Shown here piece by piece: positions 35,001-44,751 of a stretch of 64,000 bases of DNA (position 1 is its first letter; every line of letters starts with the position of its first letter). The DNA comes from Phocaeicola coprophilus. Its GTDB lineage: Bacteria; Bacteroidota; Bacteroidia; Bacteroidales; Bacteroidaceae. Where the stretch lies: NCBI GenBank assembly GCA_016900015.1, contig JACJJM010000013.1:29773-93772 (forward strand), written 5' to 3'. The notes beneath the pieces are model-generated. The model was not told the DNA's origin, searched no databases, and was given only the letters and a program-made list of their open reading frames with translations. A program made the position numbers and the translations under genes.

Positions 35001-38000
35001 TTGTTTTCTGTAGTTGTAGGTTCGTTACGGCGTTGTTGTTTTTTTCTGTTCCGGAAGATAAAGAGTTCTCCCAGTTTGCTCACTTTCTTGCGTAGGACGA
35101 TGCCCGCACCTGTTTCTGTGATTTCTCCGTCGAGCATACTGTCGAAGTTCGTGTTGTGGAAGATGCGGATATACCTGGTGCCACTGTCGTCCAGTCGCCA
35201 TTCGAGTGAGATGTCATCGATGAAGGAGTTTGATGAGCCGGATGTGGTCGGATCGTCGTTGCCGGTCGAGATGCGTCCGCCGATGACGATGCTGATGCGG
35301 TTGTTCCAGAATCGTTTCGCGAAGCGGAAGGAATAGTCCGTATGTTGCGAGCCGTCAGCAGAGGTCGCATCTTCCATGCCCAGTGTGATGTCCACTGTTT
35401 TCAAGGCATTGCCTGCGATGTTGGTGATTTCGCTTTGCAGGAATGAGTTCAGGGCGCTGTTGGCATCGAAACCTCCCGATTTGCCTGTCCCTCCGCCTTC
35501 GCCCAGATACATGCCTGTGGCCAGCATGGCGACAGCCAGTTTTCCACGCTCTTCTTTGGACATGGCCACCAGTTGGTTTTGGATGGAAGCATCTTCCGGT
35601 GCTTCGAGGGTGAACTCCAGTCCCATGTTTTCCAGTGAGTTGGTGATGGCCACTCCCACGTCGAAGTTGACCGACCGAGGCACATCGTTTTCCGTCACAG
35701 TGGAGCGTACACGTTCTGTGGCTACGATGTTCATGTTGGGATTCATCGGATTTCCGGTAAATTCCACAAAGCTGCCGCTTCGCAGGTTGAATGTCTTGAG
35801 CGGTATGACAGGGAGTTCATACTTCATTTGTCCGTTTATCACTGTGTAGCGTCCTGACAGGAGAAGTTCTCCTTGCGGGGTGTATTGCATGGAGAGATTT
35901 CCGCCTCCGTTCAGGGAGATGTAGCTTTCGCCGTCATCACTCAGGTTGACGCGTGCCTGTGCCCCTTCGTCGATATGGAGTGTCATCAGCATGTTGATGC
36001 CTCCGGCTGTATAGAGCGGGGGTTGGATGTTTTCGACGGTCGTTGTGTCGTTGAAATTTACAAATGTGACCAGGTCGCTCAAGCGGTCTTCCACGGTCAG
36101 CGGTGAGTCTTTCAGGACGTAGGTCACGTCTGTATTGCCCTGTACGTTGATGTTCCCCCGCATCTTCAGATTGTCCATTGTGCCTCGCAGATTGGAGAAC
36201 ACGTCGATATAGACTTTGCCATAGAGGACGGAATTCTTCTTGCGTGAGGCATTAATCAGCTCGTAGTTGCGGGCCACCATGCGCAAGTCGAGCATCATGT
36301 TGGCCATGTCGGCGAAATCAACAGTGCCAGACAGACGGAACGGATTGTCTGTACGGGTGTACACGCTGAACTCGTCCAAGGTCAGTTTGCTGTTTTCGAT
36401 TTTCACAGGTCGGTTGTCCAACCGGAAGCGTATGCCATACATGTCGGAAGCCAGTGTGACGGAGTCGAGGGCCAGTTGCCCGTCAATGCGGGGCGCAGAC
36501 GTGCTGCCTTTCACTGTCACTTCGCCGTCCAAGTCGCCTTGCAGCGTGATTAGTTGGTCTGGGATGAAGCCGTTGACCAGATTGAGTGGCAGATGGTTCA
36601 GGTTCAGCATCATGTCGAGCGCTCCTTCTTCTGTGTTGCGATAGTCTCCGCTCAGTGAGGCCACTTCGTCGCTGCCGAGCGAGATGCGTGCGTCGACAAA
36701 ATGCGTGTCGCCTTCCTTCGGCAGGTAGATGGCCGAGCAGGCCACATCGCCCAGCGGGATGTGCTCGTAGACCAGTGAGTCGATCGATGTGTCGACGGCC
36801 ACTGACATGTTTTCTTCTCTAGACTGGATGTAGTGCACCTCTGCATTCCAGATGCCTTCGATGTCGGGCAGGTAGGGAAGCACTTCCATCAGTTTCCCGA
36901 TGTCCACTTTGTGGAGTGACAGGGTCAGGTCGCGCAGGGCATCGGTGTTTGGTGTGGAGTAGAGTTGGAATGCTGTGCCTTCTTCATTTTCCAGTTGGAG
37001 GTCGGCATCGATACGTCCGTCGTTGTATAAATAGATGAAGTTATCCCTGTTTAGCGTATAGGGACTGAAGGCGATAATCGGCTGTTCCGGATAGAATTTC
37101 AGGCGCAAGCCTTTGTCGGCCATGCTCACGTTCAGGCCTAGATGTACTCCCTGTTCGCCTTTGCTGTCAAAGTAGTTCAATTCCAGACCTGCGCCTTTCG
37201 GATGAATAAAGGCATTCAGTCGGGAGTCGAAGACGAAATGTTTGTTGGTCGGTGCGTTGCGCACTTCTGCAAAGAGTTTGACGCCCAGCGTGTCTTGCAT
37301 GATGTCCAGCCGGATTGTGTCCAGTTGCAGGCTGTCGGTGCGCAGGGAGTAGATATGTGATTCTCCGGTGATGCCCTCTTCGGGCGATGTGTCCACATCG
37401 AGAAACAGGTCGTCATATTTAAAGCCGTTTATTGACAGGAAATTGTAGATGGGGTTGTCTGTTCCGGCTTTCACTCGCACGCAGAGGTTGGGAAGCAGGC
37501 TTTTAAGTTTGTTTTGGTCGAGCCACTTGTCTTGTGCTTGTGTCGACAGTTCGCTGCCGAAGGTTGACAGTGCATTGACGATGGTCATGATGTCCTGTTG
37601 GCCGTCGATATGGAGGTTCAGGTCGCCTGCTTGTGCGTTCATGCACGTTGTGTCAGCCCGTAGATTGGCATCGAAGTAGAGGTTCTTGGTCCGGAAAGTT
37701 GATTTTTCAGACGTGAACGTCAGATTTTCCAAAGCACCTTTAAGCCAGTGGCGTTTGCGGAAATTCGTACTGAAGTCTAGCGTGAAGAGTGCTCCCACGT
37801 CGAAGGGGGCGGCTGCGACTTGCAGTCTTTTCAAGTCGGCTGAATTTACGTCCACGACCAGTTGGCCGTTGACGCCCCGGCGTCGGAGTTCGGCGTTGAA
37901 GGTGGTTGTCATGTCGAGCAGCGCGTTGTGGCTGTGTAATTCCAGTTGTGCTTTGTTTTGTGCCAATTCGGCTTGCAAGCCCACATCCGACAGATCGTAG

Positions 38001-39613
38001 GCCGCATATTGCAGCCGGTCGACTTTAAGGTCGGCTTTCATGTGTGTCTGAGGCTGAAACAGGTCGAATCCTTTTCCTTTCACATCGAGTGTCATGGACA
38101 CGCAGCGCAGGGAGTCGTGAGGCAGGAAGTCCGTCCCCATGAGGCTGTCGACAGCCAAGGTGGCCTGGTAGGTCTCCTTGTCCGTCCGGCAGTCGGCAAG
38201 CAGGGTGATGAGAGCCGTGCCTTCGGCCATTGTCATGTCGGCTGTGTAGTGCGGGCCGTCGATGCCGGCCTTGCCGCTGAGGGTGATGCCGTGGGGGATG
38301 ACCAGTGTGCTGTCGTTAATGCCTGTGAGGGCCTTGACGCAGTCCAGGTTGTGGGTCTTAGCTTCCAGGTCGATTTGTCCGTGGCGTTTGTTTTCGTCGA
38401 GCAGGTCGTTGATGACGCCTTGGACGCGGAGTTCGAACACTCCGTCCAGTCCCGACTGTAGGCCGGTGATATGGAGCGACTTCATGTTGCCGTCGATGCC
38501 TGCACGCAAGGTCAGTGGCCGGTTGGGGTATGTGCGCACAAATTCAGCCGGCATACCTCCGGCCACCAACAGCATGTCTTGTTTGCCCAGTTCGCCCAGC
38601 AGACGCAGGCTCATGGTCGCATCGTCATTGGGTTCCAGTGCTTTCCAGGCCATGTCTCCGCGCGCTTCCACGTAGGAGTCGGGCGTTTCCAGACGCAGCT
38701 GGGGGATGTGGAGCGTTTCGTCGTCCGAATAGAGGCGGCCAGTGAAGGTGGTTATTTGAAGTCCCGAACGTTCTTTTAAGGTCAGGTTTTTGATGACGGC
38801 TCCCAGTTGTATTCCGCTGTAGGCCACGGAGTCTATTTCCATGTTCCAGTCGGTGAGATGCAGATGCCCCGGGTCCAGGCTCGGCTGTGCTTCGAGGGTG
38901 TCGCTGTCCATGCTGAAGGCACCGCCTTGCAGCCGCAGGTGGGCCAGTTTGTAGGCAGAGTGGCGCAGGTCCACTTCGCCTCCAGCCAGTGTCAGGTCGC
39001 CCAGGCCGACGGCCATGCGTGTCGTGTCGCTCAGTTGCAAGGCCACGTTCACCTTTTCGCATCGCAGGCTTTCCAGTAGGATTTTCCAATACACCGGCGA
39101 TGATGTGGTGGTGTCGGGTTCTTCTGTGTCTTCGCGAAAGCGGATGGTCAGGTCGGTGTTGCGCAGCAGGGCTTCATTGACGATGGCCACTTCCGGAGTG
39201 AGGGCCACTCCGTGTGACGACAGGCGGAATTCTCCCAACGAGCCCTGCAAGGTCATGGAAGGAATCAAGTCGCCTGTATTCATGTGTACATCCCGCAGGC
39301 TGATGCCGTCCACTTCGATTTGCTTGCGCAAGAGAGGGAGCAACTGGATGTGTACACGCAACTGTTCGGCTGAGAGCAACGTGTCTTGTTTCGGGGAGAG
39401 GACTTCCACGCCATTGATGTGCAGGCGGAGCGGGAAGCCGAGTCGGACATTGTCTATGCTTATCTGCATGTCGCCTTGTTTGGAAACTGCGGCTGTCACC
39501 TTATCCACCACAAAGTTTTGGATGGCAGGGACATAGAGCAGAGCGGCCAATATGATAAACAAGCCCACAGGGATGGTTATCACCAGCCCTGTCACTTTTA
39601 GAAATTTCTTCAT
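34997..39613 (-). CDS. tamB: TamB translocation/assembly module protein
   Basis: The 1538-residue protein has a single N-terminal membrane anchor ('VTGLVITIPVGLFIILAALL'), a very long beta-helical periplasmic region, and a C-terminal DUF490/TamB domain ('LLSGRYTVINGQMKYELPVI', 'LNLRSGSFVEFTGNPMNPNM' region, 'RISIVIGGRISTG'). The family spans the periplasm and pairs with TamA/TamL in the outer membrane. Length is typical of Bacteroidota TamB. First gene of the tamB-tamL operon. Confidence 0.93.
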   Translation of the reverse strand: MKKFLKVTGLVITIPVGLFIILAALLYVPAIQNFVVDKVTAAVSKQGDMQISIDNVRLGFPLRLHINGVEVLSPKQDTLLSAEQLRVHIQLLPLLRKQIEVDGISLRDVHMNTGDLIPSMTLQGSLGEFRLSSHGVALTPEVAIVNEALLRNTDLTIRFREDTEEPDTTTSSPVYWKILLESLRCEKVNVALQLSDTTRMAVGLGDLTLAGGEVDLRHSAYKLAHLRLQGGAFSMDSDTLEAQPSLDPGHLHLTDWNMEIDSVAYSGIQLGAVIKNLTLKERSGLQITTFTGRLYSDDETLHIPQLRLETPDSYVEARGDMAWKALEPNDDATMSLRLLGELGKQDMLLVAGGMPAEFVRTYPNRPLTLRAGIDGNMKSLHITGLQSGLDGVFELRVQGVINDLLDENKRHGQIDLEAKTHNLDCVKALTGINDSTLVIPHGITLSGKAGIDGPHYTADMTMAEGTALITLLADCRTDKETYQATLAVDSLMGTDFLPHDSLRCVSMTLDVKGKGFDLFQPQTHMKADLKVDRLQYAAYDLSDVGLQAELAQNKAQLELHSHNALLDMTTTFNAELRRRGVNGQLVVDVNSADLKRLQVAAAPFDVGALFTLDFSTNFRKRHWLKGALENLTFTSEKSTFRTKNLYFDANLRADTTCMNAQAGDLNLHIDGQQDIMTIVNALSTFGSELSTQAQDKWLDQNKLKSLLPNLCVRVKAGTDNPIYNFLSINGFKYDDLFLDVDTSPEEGITGESHIYSLRTDSLQLDTIRLDIMQDTLGVKLFAEVRNAPTNKHFVFDSRLNAFIHPKGAGLELNYFDSKGEQGVHLGLNVSMADKGLRLKFYPEQPIIAFSPYTLNRDNFIYLYNDGRIDADLQLENEEGTAFQLYSTPNTDALRDLTLSLHKVDIGKLMEVLPYLPDIEGIWNAEVHYIQSREENMSVAVDTSIDSLVYEHIPLGDVACSAIYLPKEGDTHFVDARISLGSDEVASLSGDYRNTEEGALDMMLNLNHLPLNLVNGFIPDQLITLQGDLDGEVTVKGSTSAPRIDGQLALDSVTLASDMYGIRFRLDNRPVKIENSKLTLDEFSVYTRTDNPFRLSGTVDFADMANMMLDLRMVARNYELINASRKKNSVLYGKVYIDVFSNLRGTMDNLKMRGNINVQGNTDVTYVLKDSPLTVEDRLSDLVTFVNFNDTTTVENIQPPLYTAGGINMLMTLHIDEGAQARVNLSDDGESYISLNGGGNLSMQYTPQGELLLSGRYTVINGQMKYELPVIPLKTFNLRSGSFVEFTGNPMNPNMNIVATERVRSTVTENDVPRSVNFDVGVAITNSLENMGLEFTLEAPEDASIQNQLVAMSKEERGKLAVAMLATGMYLGEGGGTGKSGGFDANSALNSFLQSEITNIAGNALKTVDITLGMEDATSADGSQHTDYSFRFAKRFWNNRISIVIGGRISTGNDDPTTSGSSNSFIDDISLEWRLDDSGTRYIRIFHNTNFDSMLDGEITETGAGIVLRKKVSKLGELFIFRNRKKQQRRNEPTTTENK

Positions 39614-39638
39614 AGCTGTGAGTTCGAAATCTTATACG

Positions 39639-39646
39639 CAAATGTA
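39639..39646 (-). promoter_or_regulatory. Putative tamB promoter -7 box
   Basis: Minus strand TACATTTG (TAnnTTTG), 26 bp upstream of the tamB ATG. Confidence 0.45.
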
Positions 39647-39747
39647 GCATAAAATATTTTCATACACTGTGATAATCGGGCAATAATCCGGTTTAAATCT
39701 TGCAAACTTCCGCCCTCACTCCGGAGTTTGCCGGGCCTTAAGGGCGG

Positions 39748-39822
39748 CCGGGAGCGGAAAGGAGTCCGTGCTCGGACGGAGTAGAGGGTAGGCGGGAGCG
39801 GAAAGGAAGGGATGGTCGGACG
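39748..39822 (+). repeat. GC-rich dispersed repeat, copy 3
   Basis: Contains GCGGAAAGGAGTCCGTG followed by CTCGGACGGAGTAGAGGGTAG and GGCGGGAGCGGAAAGGAAGG, variants of copies 1, 2 and 4. It lies between the tamB promoter and the sigma-54 regulatory region; the end of the segment (CCCTTTATAGCCCG) partly resembles the hairpin-element centre. Confidence 0.65.
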
Positions 39823-39881
39823 CCCTTTATAGCCCGTTTTCGGACTTTTTGTGCGTCGGTGTACGGAAAAGGACATCACTG

Positions 39882-39917
39882 TGTCTCAAAAGCGGACAGA
39901 GTGTTCGGAATCGGACA
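39882..39917. promoter_or_regulatory. Putative enhancer-binding-protein sites (UAS)
   Basis: Two adjacent imperfect palindromes, TGTCTCAAAAGCGGACA (39882-39898) and TGTTCGGAATCGGACA (39902-39917), share TGT...GGACA and centre about 72 and 52 bp before the sigma-54 -24 box. Paired dyads upstream of a sigma-54 promoter are the normal layout for NtrC-type activators. No activator gene is in this window. Confidence 0.6.
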
Positions 39918-39960
39918 CCTTCTTTTTCTACTTGTAGTTGAGAAACAGCATTTTATGATT

Positions 39961-39977
39961 TTGGCACGACCTTTGCT
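39961..39977 (+). promoter_or_regulatory. Sigma-54 (RpoN) promoter of the efflux operon
   Basis: TTGGCACGACCTTTGCT matches every fixed position of the sigma-54 consensus YTGGCACGrNNNTTGCW, with GG and GC 12 bp apart. It lies 63 bp before the hlyD ATG. The overlapping GACCTTTG lacks the TA of a Bacteroidota sigma-A -7 box. Confidence 0.85.
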
Positions 39978-40040
39978 TGGAAATGTACGGCAAATGCCAA
40001 AGTGAACAACCAACCCTAATATATGTAATCAAAAAACATC

Positions 40041-41288
40041 ATGGACAGGACAATACCCATAGAAGAACAAAAGAAGAAACGCCGTCGCCGCCTGATGACG
40101 TGGGGCGGGGGAGCGATTGTCGTATTTGCGGCCCTGATAGTGGGGGCTGTGTCTTTGCAACCTTCTGTCGCGCGGCAGAGCATCGCTTTCTCCACGGTCG
40201 ATGTGGGCGTGCTCGAAATCTCCATCAATGCCGGGGGCACTGTAGCTCCGGCCTATGAGGAGATTATCAACTCACCCATCGACAGCCGCATCGTGGAGGT
40301 CTATAAGAAGGTGGGCGACTCGGTGCAGGCCGGACAGCCGCTGCTGAAGCTCGACCTGCAGACGGCACGCACCGACTACGACAAACTACTCGACGAAGAA
40401 CAGATGCGCCAGCACAAGATGCAGCAGCTGGAGATAAACAACCAGACCAAGCTGAAGGACCTCGCCATGCAGATACGTGTGTCGGAGATGAAGCTCAACC
40501 GCATGGCCGTCGAGCTGCGCAACGAACGTTTCCTCGACAGCCTCGGGGCAGGCACGACCGACAAGGTGCGCGAGGTGGAGCTGAACTATGAAGTGAGCCG
40601 CCTGGAGTACGAACAGCTCCGTCAGCAGTATGAGAACGAACGCCGCGTGATGGAGGCCGAAGAACAGGTGCAGGCGCTCGACCTGAGCATCTTCCGCAAG
40701 GGAGTGGCCGAGATGAGGCGCACGCTCGAAGAAGCCCAGGTGTTTGCCCCGCGGGCCGGCGTGCTGACCTTCCTCAACGACCAGATTGGCGTGCGCGTGG
40801 CCAAGGGCGAACAGCTTGCCACAGTGGCCGACCTGACGCGCTTCCAGGTGAAGGCTTCCATTGCCGACTCCTATGTCGACCGTGTCGTGCAGGGGGCAAA
40901 GGCTGTGGTGAAGAGCGGCGACGCGATGTGGACGGGCGTGGTGAACCACGTGGTGCCCACTTCGAAGGATGGCAACATCGACTTCACCGTCCAGCTCGAC
41001 ACCGTCGGCGACGCCACGCTGCGCTCCGGGCTGAAGACTGACGTGCACGTCGTCTACGGCGTGAAGGACCGTGTCATGCGCATCGCCAACGACACGTACT
41101 ACCTCGGTGCGGGCAAGTATGAACTCTTCGTCCAGACGGGCGACAACACGCTGGAACGCCGCGAGGTGGAGCTGGGCGAGAGCAACTGGGACTACGTGGA
41201 GGTTCTCTCCGGCTTGCAGGAAGGCGACCGCGTCGTGGTGAGCGACATGAACGCATATAAGAATAATAAGGAATTGAAATTGAAATAA
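40041..41288 (+). CDS. HlyD/MacA-type efflux periplasmic adaptor subunit
   Basis: The 415-residue adaptor has a basic cytoplasmic N-terminus ('EEQKKKRRRR'), one membrane helix ('GGGAIVVFAALIVGAVSL'), a biotinyl-lipoyl-like half ('YKKVGDSVQAGQPLLKLDL'), a long coiled-coil hairpin (about residues 95-235), the second lipoyl half ('VFAPRAGVLTFLNDQIGVRV') and a membrane-proximal beta domain. It bridges the inner-membrane MacB-like transporter and a TolC channel. First gene of the sigma-54 operon. GC-rich codon use sets it apart from tamB. Confidence 0.92.
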   Translation: MDRTIPIEEQKKKRRRRLMTWGGGAIVVFAALIVGAVSLQPSVARQSIAFSTVDVGVLEISINAGGTVAPAYEEIINSPIDSRIVEVYKKVGDSVQAGQPLLKLDLQTARTDYDKLLDEEQMRQHKMQQLEINNQTKLKDLAMQIRVSEMKLNRMAVELRNERFLDSLGAGTTDKVREVELNYEVSRLEYEQLRQQYENERRVMEAEEQVQALDLSIFRKGVAEMRRTLEEAQVFAPRAGVLTFLNDQIGVRVAKGEQLATVADLTRFQVKASIADSYVDRVVQGAKAVVKSGDAMWTGVVNHVVPTSKDGNIDFTVQLDTVGDATLRSGLKTDVHVVYGVKDRVMRIANDTYYLGAGKYELFVQTGDNTLERREVELGESNWDYVEVLSGLQEGDRVVVSDMNAYKNNKELKLK

Positions 41289-41301
41289 TAAACCAGGCAC
41301 C

Positions 41302-41415
41302 CCAGCCCCTTCCAAACCCTTTAGCCCCTAGCCCCCTCAACTCCCCCCGAGGGGGAGCTTCTATCCCATCAGGCTTCTAAGCCCTCCCTTCGGGGGAGGG
41401 TTTGGGAGGGGCTGG
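41302..41415. repeat. REP-like long hairpin element inside the efflux operon
   Basis: CCAGCCCCTTCCAAACCC (41302-41319) pairs with GGGTTTGGGAGGGGCTGG (41398-41415), 17 of 18 matching. Two smaller hairpins lie inside: CTCCCCCC with the GGGGGAG after it (41341-41357), and CCCTCCC with GGGAGGG (about 41382-41400). The element separates hlyD from the ATPase gene and could attenuate downstream transcription. Confidence 0.75.
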
Positions 41416-41450
41416 AATTGGAAGGATTGAAATTAAAATGATTTATAATT

Positions 41451-42116
41451 ATGATTACCGTAAAAGACTTATCAAAGGTGTATCGCACCGACGAGATTGA
41501 AACCTTGGCTTTGGAGAATGTCAACCTGGACATCCGCGAAGGAGAGTTTGTCAGCGTCATGGGCCCTTCGGGCTGCGGCAAGTCCACGCTGCTCAACATG
41601 CTGGGCCTGCTCGACGCGCCCACGACGGGCAGCATCGAGATTGACGGGCAGAAGACCGGCGGCATGAAGGACAAGCAGCTCGCTGCCTTCCGCAACCGCA
41701 CGCTCGGCTTCGTCTTCCAGAGCTTCCACCTCATCCCCACGCTCAGCGTGCTTGACAACGTGGAGTTGCCGCTCCTCTACCGCCACGTCCCCTCGAAGGA
41801 ACGCCGCCGCGCCGCCGAGGAAGTGCTCGCCCGGGTGGGCCTGAGCCACCGCATGAAGCACTTCCCCTCGCAGCTCTCCGGCGGACAGTGTCAGCGCGTG
41901 GCCATCGCGCGGGCCATCATCGGCAACCCGAAAATCATCCTGGCCGACGAGCCTACGGGCAACCTTGACTCCAAGATGGGCGCCGAGGTCATGGACATCC
42001 TCCACGGACTCAACCGCGACGACGGACGGACCATCGTTATGGTCACCCACAACGAGGAACAGGCACGCCAGACCTCGCGCATCATCCGCTTCTTTGACGG
42101 ACACCAAATCAACTAA
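41451..42116 (+). CDS. ABC transporter ATP-binding protein (MacB/LolD type)
   Basis: The 221-residue ATPase has Walker A 'GPSGCGKST' (38-46), Q-loop '[15 protein letters not shown]', signature '[15 protein letters not shown]', Walker B '[13 protein letters not shown]' and the switch His in '[11 protein letters not shown]'. The '[19 protein letters not shown]' pattern is typical for MacB/LolD ATPases that serve FtsX-fold permeases, here the two genes that follow at 20 bp. Confidence 0.95.
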   Translation: MITVKDLSKVYRTDEIETLALENVNLDIREGEFVSVMGPSGCGKSTLLNMLGLLDAPTTGSIEIDGQKTGGMKDKQLAAFRNRTLGFVFQSFHLIPTLSVLDNVELPLLYRHVPSKERRRAAEEVLARVGLSHRMKHFPSQLSGGQCQRVAIARAIIGNPKIILADEPTGNLDSKMGAEVMDILHGLNRDDGRTIVMVTHNEEQARQTSRIIRFFDGHQIN

Positions 42117-42136
42117 ACCGACGGAGGAACTGCACT

Positions 42137-43444
42137 ATGTGGAAAGTATATCTGCGGCAAATCGTCCGCCTGCTGCGCGAAAACAAGTTTTTCAGCGTGG
42201 TGTATATATTAGGTACGGCGCTGAGCGTCGCCATGATTATGCTCATTCTCATCACCTATCACATCAAGTCGGGTGACATCGGTGTGGAAGACCGTCGCAG
42301 TCGCACGGCCTATGTCATCCGCGGTTATGCCGTGCCGGAGGGTGAGACGCACTGGTCCACCTCCTCCTTCCTTTCGCCCGAGGTGGTGGAGAAGTGGTTC
42401 TACCCAGTGAAGTCGGCCGAGGCCGTTTCCATCCTGGTCAAGGGCAACAGCCTGCTCTACAGCGATTCGGAGCAACGTTACGAGCAAATCTCGGCCACCT
42501 ATACCGACGCTGCCTTCTGGCGCATCTTCTCCATGCGCTTCCTCGAAGGACACGGCTTCAGCGAGGCCGACGTGAAAGGCAAGGTCACCCGTGTGGTGAT
42601 AGACCGCACGACGGCACGGCGCCTCTTCGGCACGACTGACGTCGTGGGGCGTTCCCTGCGCATCGACTGGCAGGAGTATCGCGTCTGCGGCGTGGTGGAC
42701 GACGTGCCCACCTACTTCTCCGACGCTTCTTCACACATCTACCTGCCTTATACCACCAACGACTACGCCCAGAGCAAGGGCCGCACGGGCAACGTGAAGC
42801 TCGGCATGGCCAACTGCCTCTTCCTGCTGCGCTCACCGTCCGACCTGCCCGCACTGAAACAGGAACTGGAGCACCAGGTGCAGCTCATCAACGGGGCGGG
42901 CGGAAAGTACCGCTTCTCCATCGGCGACCAGCCCTACGGCGTGTCGGAGCGTATGGTCAAGATGCTCCGCGGCATGGATGCCGACAAGAAGGTGGTGGAG
43001 AGAACCATGCGGCTCACGCTCGTCATCCTCGTGCTCTTTCTCCTCGTCCCGGCCATCAACCTCTCGGGGCTCATCGTCGCACGCATGAAGAAACGTGCCG
43101 AGGAGCTGGGCGTGCGCAAGGCCTTCGGGGCATCCACCTCGAGCCTGATGATGCAGATGTTTGTCGAGAACTTCGTGCAGATGCTCATCGGCGGCGTCTT
43201 GGGGCTGCTCATGGCCTATTGCCTCTTCCGCGCGGTCGGCTCCGTCATGCTGCCCGACATCAACAGCATGATTATCGGTGCGAGTGCCGAGGGCTACTCC
43301 TCCATCCGGTTCTGGCATGTGATTGACCTGACTACCGTGGGCTACGTCCTTGCCGTCACCTTTTTGTTAAACCTCGTGTCCACGCTCCTGCCCGCCTGGC
43401 GCTATTGCCGCGTGCCCGTCGTGGATGCCTTAAATAAACGATAA
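42137..43444 (+). CDS. ABC transporter permease, FtsX/MacB fold (first)
   Basis: The 435-residue permease has a first membrane helix ('FFSVVYILGTALSVAMIML'), a large periplasmic MacB-like domain (about 45-285) and three C-terminal helices in an FtsX domain ('LTLVILVLFLLVPAINLSGL', 'MKKRAEELGVRKAFGAS', 'LLIGGVLGLLMAYCLF' region). The 'KRAEELGVRKAFGAS' coupling segment contacts the ATPase. Only 3 bp separate it from the next permease gene, so a heterodimer is likely. Confidence 0.93.
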   Translation: MWKVYLRQIVRLLRENKFFSVVYILGTALSVAMIMLILITYHIKSGDIGVEDRRSRTAYVIRGYAVPEGETHWSTSSFLSPEVVEKWFYPVKSAEAVSILVKGNSLLYSDSEQRYEQISATYTDAAFWRIFSMRFLEGHGFSEADVKGKVTRVVIDRTTARRLFGTTDVVGRSLRIDWQEYRVCGVVDDVPTYFSDASSHIYLPYTTNDYAQSKGRTGNVKLGMANCLFLLRSPSDLPALKQELEHQVQLINGAGGKYRFSIGDQPYGVSERMVKMLRGMDADKKVVERTMRLTLVILVLFLLVPAINLSGLIVARMKKRAEELGVRKAFGASTSSLMMQMFVENFVQMLIGGVLGLLMAYCLFRAVGSVMLPDINSMIIGASAEGYSSIRFWHVIDLTTVGYVLAVTFLLNLVSTLLPAWRYCRVPVVDALNKR

Positions 43445-43447
43445 ACC

Positions 43448-44680
43448 ATGTTCCGTCATATCCTGAAATTGATTACGAACCAGTGGCGGGCCAACGTCTG
43501 GATTCTGGCCGAGCTGCTCCTTTCCTTTGTATGCCTTTTCTGTGTGTTCTTCTTTGTCTACCAGCTTGCCACCCGCACCTGGATGGACAAGGGCTTTGAC
43601 ATCGACCACGTCTACAAGGCAGAGTGGTCCATGCACACGGACGGCGATGGCAAACCTTTCACCGGCTCCGACCCGAAGGACGCCCTCCTGGAGCTCATCG
43701 CCCGCCTGCGTCGTTATCCCGGCGTGGAGGCCGTGTGCGTGACCGGTGGTGCATCTTATCCCTACACGGGCAACTCCCGCGGGGGAAACGTCTACCGCGA
43801 CACGCTCTCGGTCGGCGACCTATGCCAGGGCGACGTCTCGCGCGATGCCATCACCGTCTTCCGCTATCGATCGGTCGACCCTTCTGTCGACCTCCGTCGT
43901 GAGGCCGAGAAGGCCGACTGCCTGCTTTCCCAATGCCTGATGGACGAGCTTTTCGGCCCCGGCGTCGCCAAGGGCTACATGCGCAAGGACCGTAAGAAGA
44001 CTGACGACCGCCTGGCGCTGGCCGTCACGAGCAATACGCCCCGCGACGAATATTCCGGCGACGGCGGCCTCTGCTGGTGGCTGACAGACGAAGCCAAGCT
44101 GCTGAAGAAACCCCATCCGCTGAGCCACTGCATCTTCCTGCGCGTGCGCCCCGAGGCCGACCGTGACTTCGCCGACCGCTTCTGGCGGGAGATGAAAGGC
44201 CGTCTGCAGGTGGGCGACTGCATGATAACGAACCTCATCCCGATGGAGCGCGTGCGGGCGCAAGACCTCAACTGGCGCGGCATCGATTTCTATTACTCCT
44301 TCGCCTACGTCCTTGCGGGCTTCTTCCTGCTGTGCGCCTTCCTGGGCGTCATCGGCACGTTCTGGTTTCGCACGCAGGCCCGCACGTCGGAGATAGGCAT
44401 CCGCATCGCCATGGGCGCCACGCCGCGCTCCGTCCGTCGGTTGCTCTTTGCGGAGGGGCTGATGCTCTTCGCCCTCGTGTGGGTGCCCGGCATGGTACTG
44501 GCCTGGCTGTTGCACGACAGTATCGACGTGCTGCATTTCCGCGTCTCCGGTCCGCTTGCCTTCACCCTCATAGGCCTTCTGACCACGCTCGTCATGGCCA
44601 TGCTCATCACGGCCGGCGTATGGGCCCCCGCCCGTCAGGCTTCGCGCATCAACCCCGTCGATGCGTTGAGATACGAGTAA
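43448..44680 (+). CDS. ABC transporter permease, FtsX/MacB fold (second)
   Basis: The 410-residue protein has the same plan: helix 1 ('ILAELLLSFVCLFCVFFFVY'), periplasmic domain, then FtsX helices ('YVLAGFFLLCAFLGVIGTFW') with the coupling segment 'ARTSEIGIRIAMGATPRSV' and last helix 'LLTTLVMAMLITAGVWAPA'. Different periplasmic sequence from the first permease suggests an asymmetric MacB-like exporter. Followed by a 218-bp gap with a palindrome array before the TolC gene. Confidence 0.93.
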   Translation: MFRHILKLITNQWRANVWILAELLLSFVCLFCVFFFVYQLATRTWMDKGFDIDHVYKAEWSMHTDGDGKPFTGSDPKDALLELIARLRRYPGVEAVCVTGGASYPYTGNSRGGNVYRDTLSVGDLCQGDVSRDAITVFRYRSVDPSVDLRREAEKADCLLSQCLMDELFGPGVAKGYMRKDRKKTDDRLALAVTSNTPRDEYSGDGGLCWWLTDEAKLLKKPHPLSHCIFLRVRPEADRDFADRFWREMKGRLQVGDCMITNLIPMERVRAQDLNWRGIDFYYSFAYVLAGFFLLCAFLGVIGTFWFRTQARTSEIGIRIAMGATPRSVRRLLFAEGLMLFALVWVPGMVLAWLLHDSIDVLHFRVSGPLAFTLIGLLTTLVMAMLITAGVWAPARQASRINPVDALRYE

Positions 44681-44751
44681 GACGCATCCCCTTTCCCGCT
44701 TTCTTTCGGCAGGAAAGGACTGTAGGAAATGATTAATAATGTTTACAAACG

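Noticed and set aside
39968..39975. Sigma-A type -7 box (GACCTTTG) before hlyD
   Set aside because: Lacks the TA of TAnnTTTG and is fully explained by the overlapping sigma-54 -12 element.
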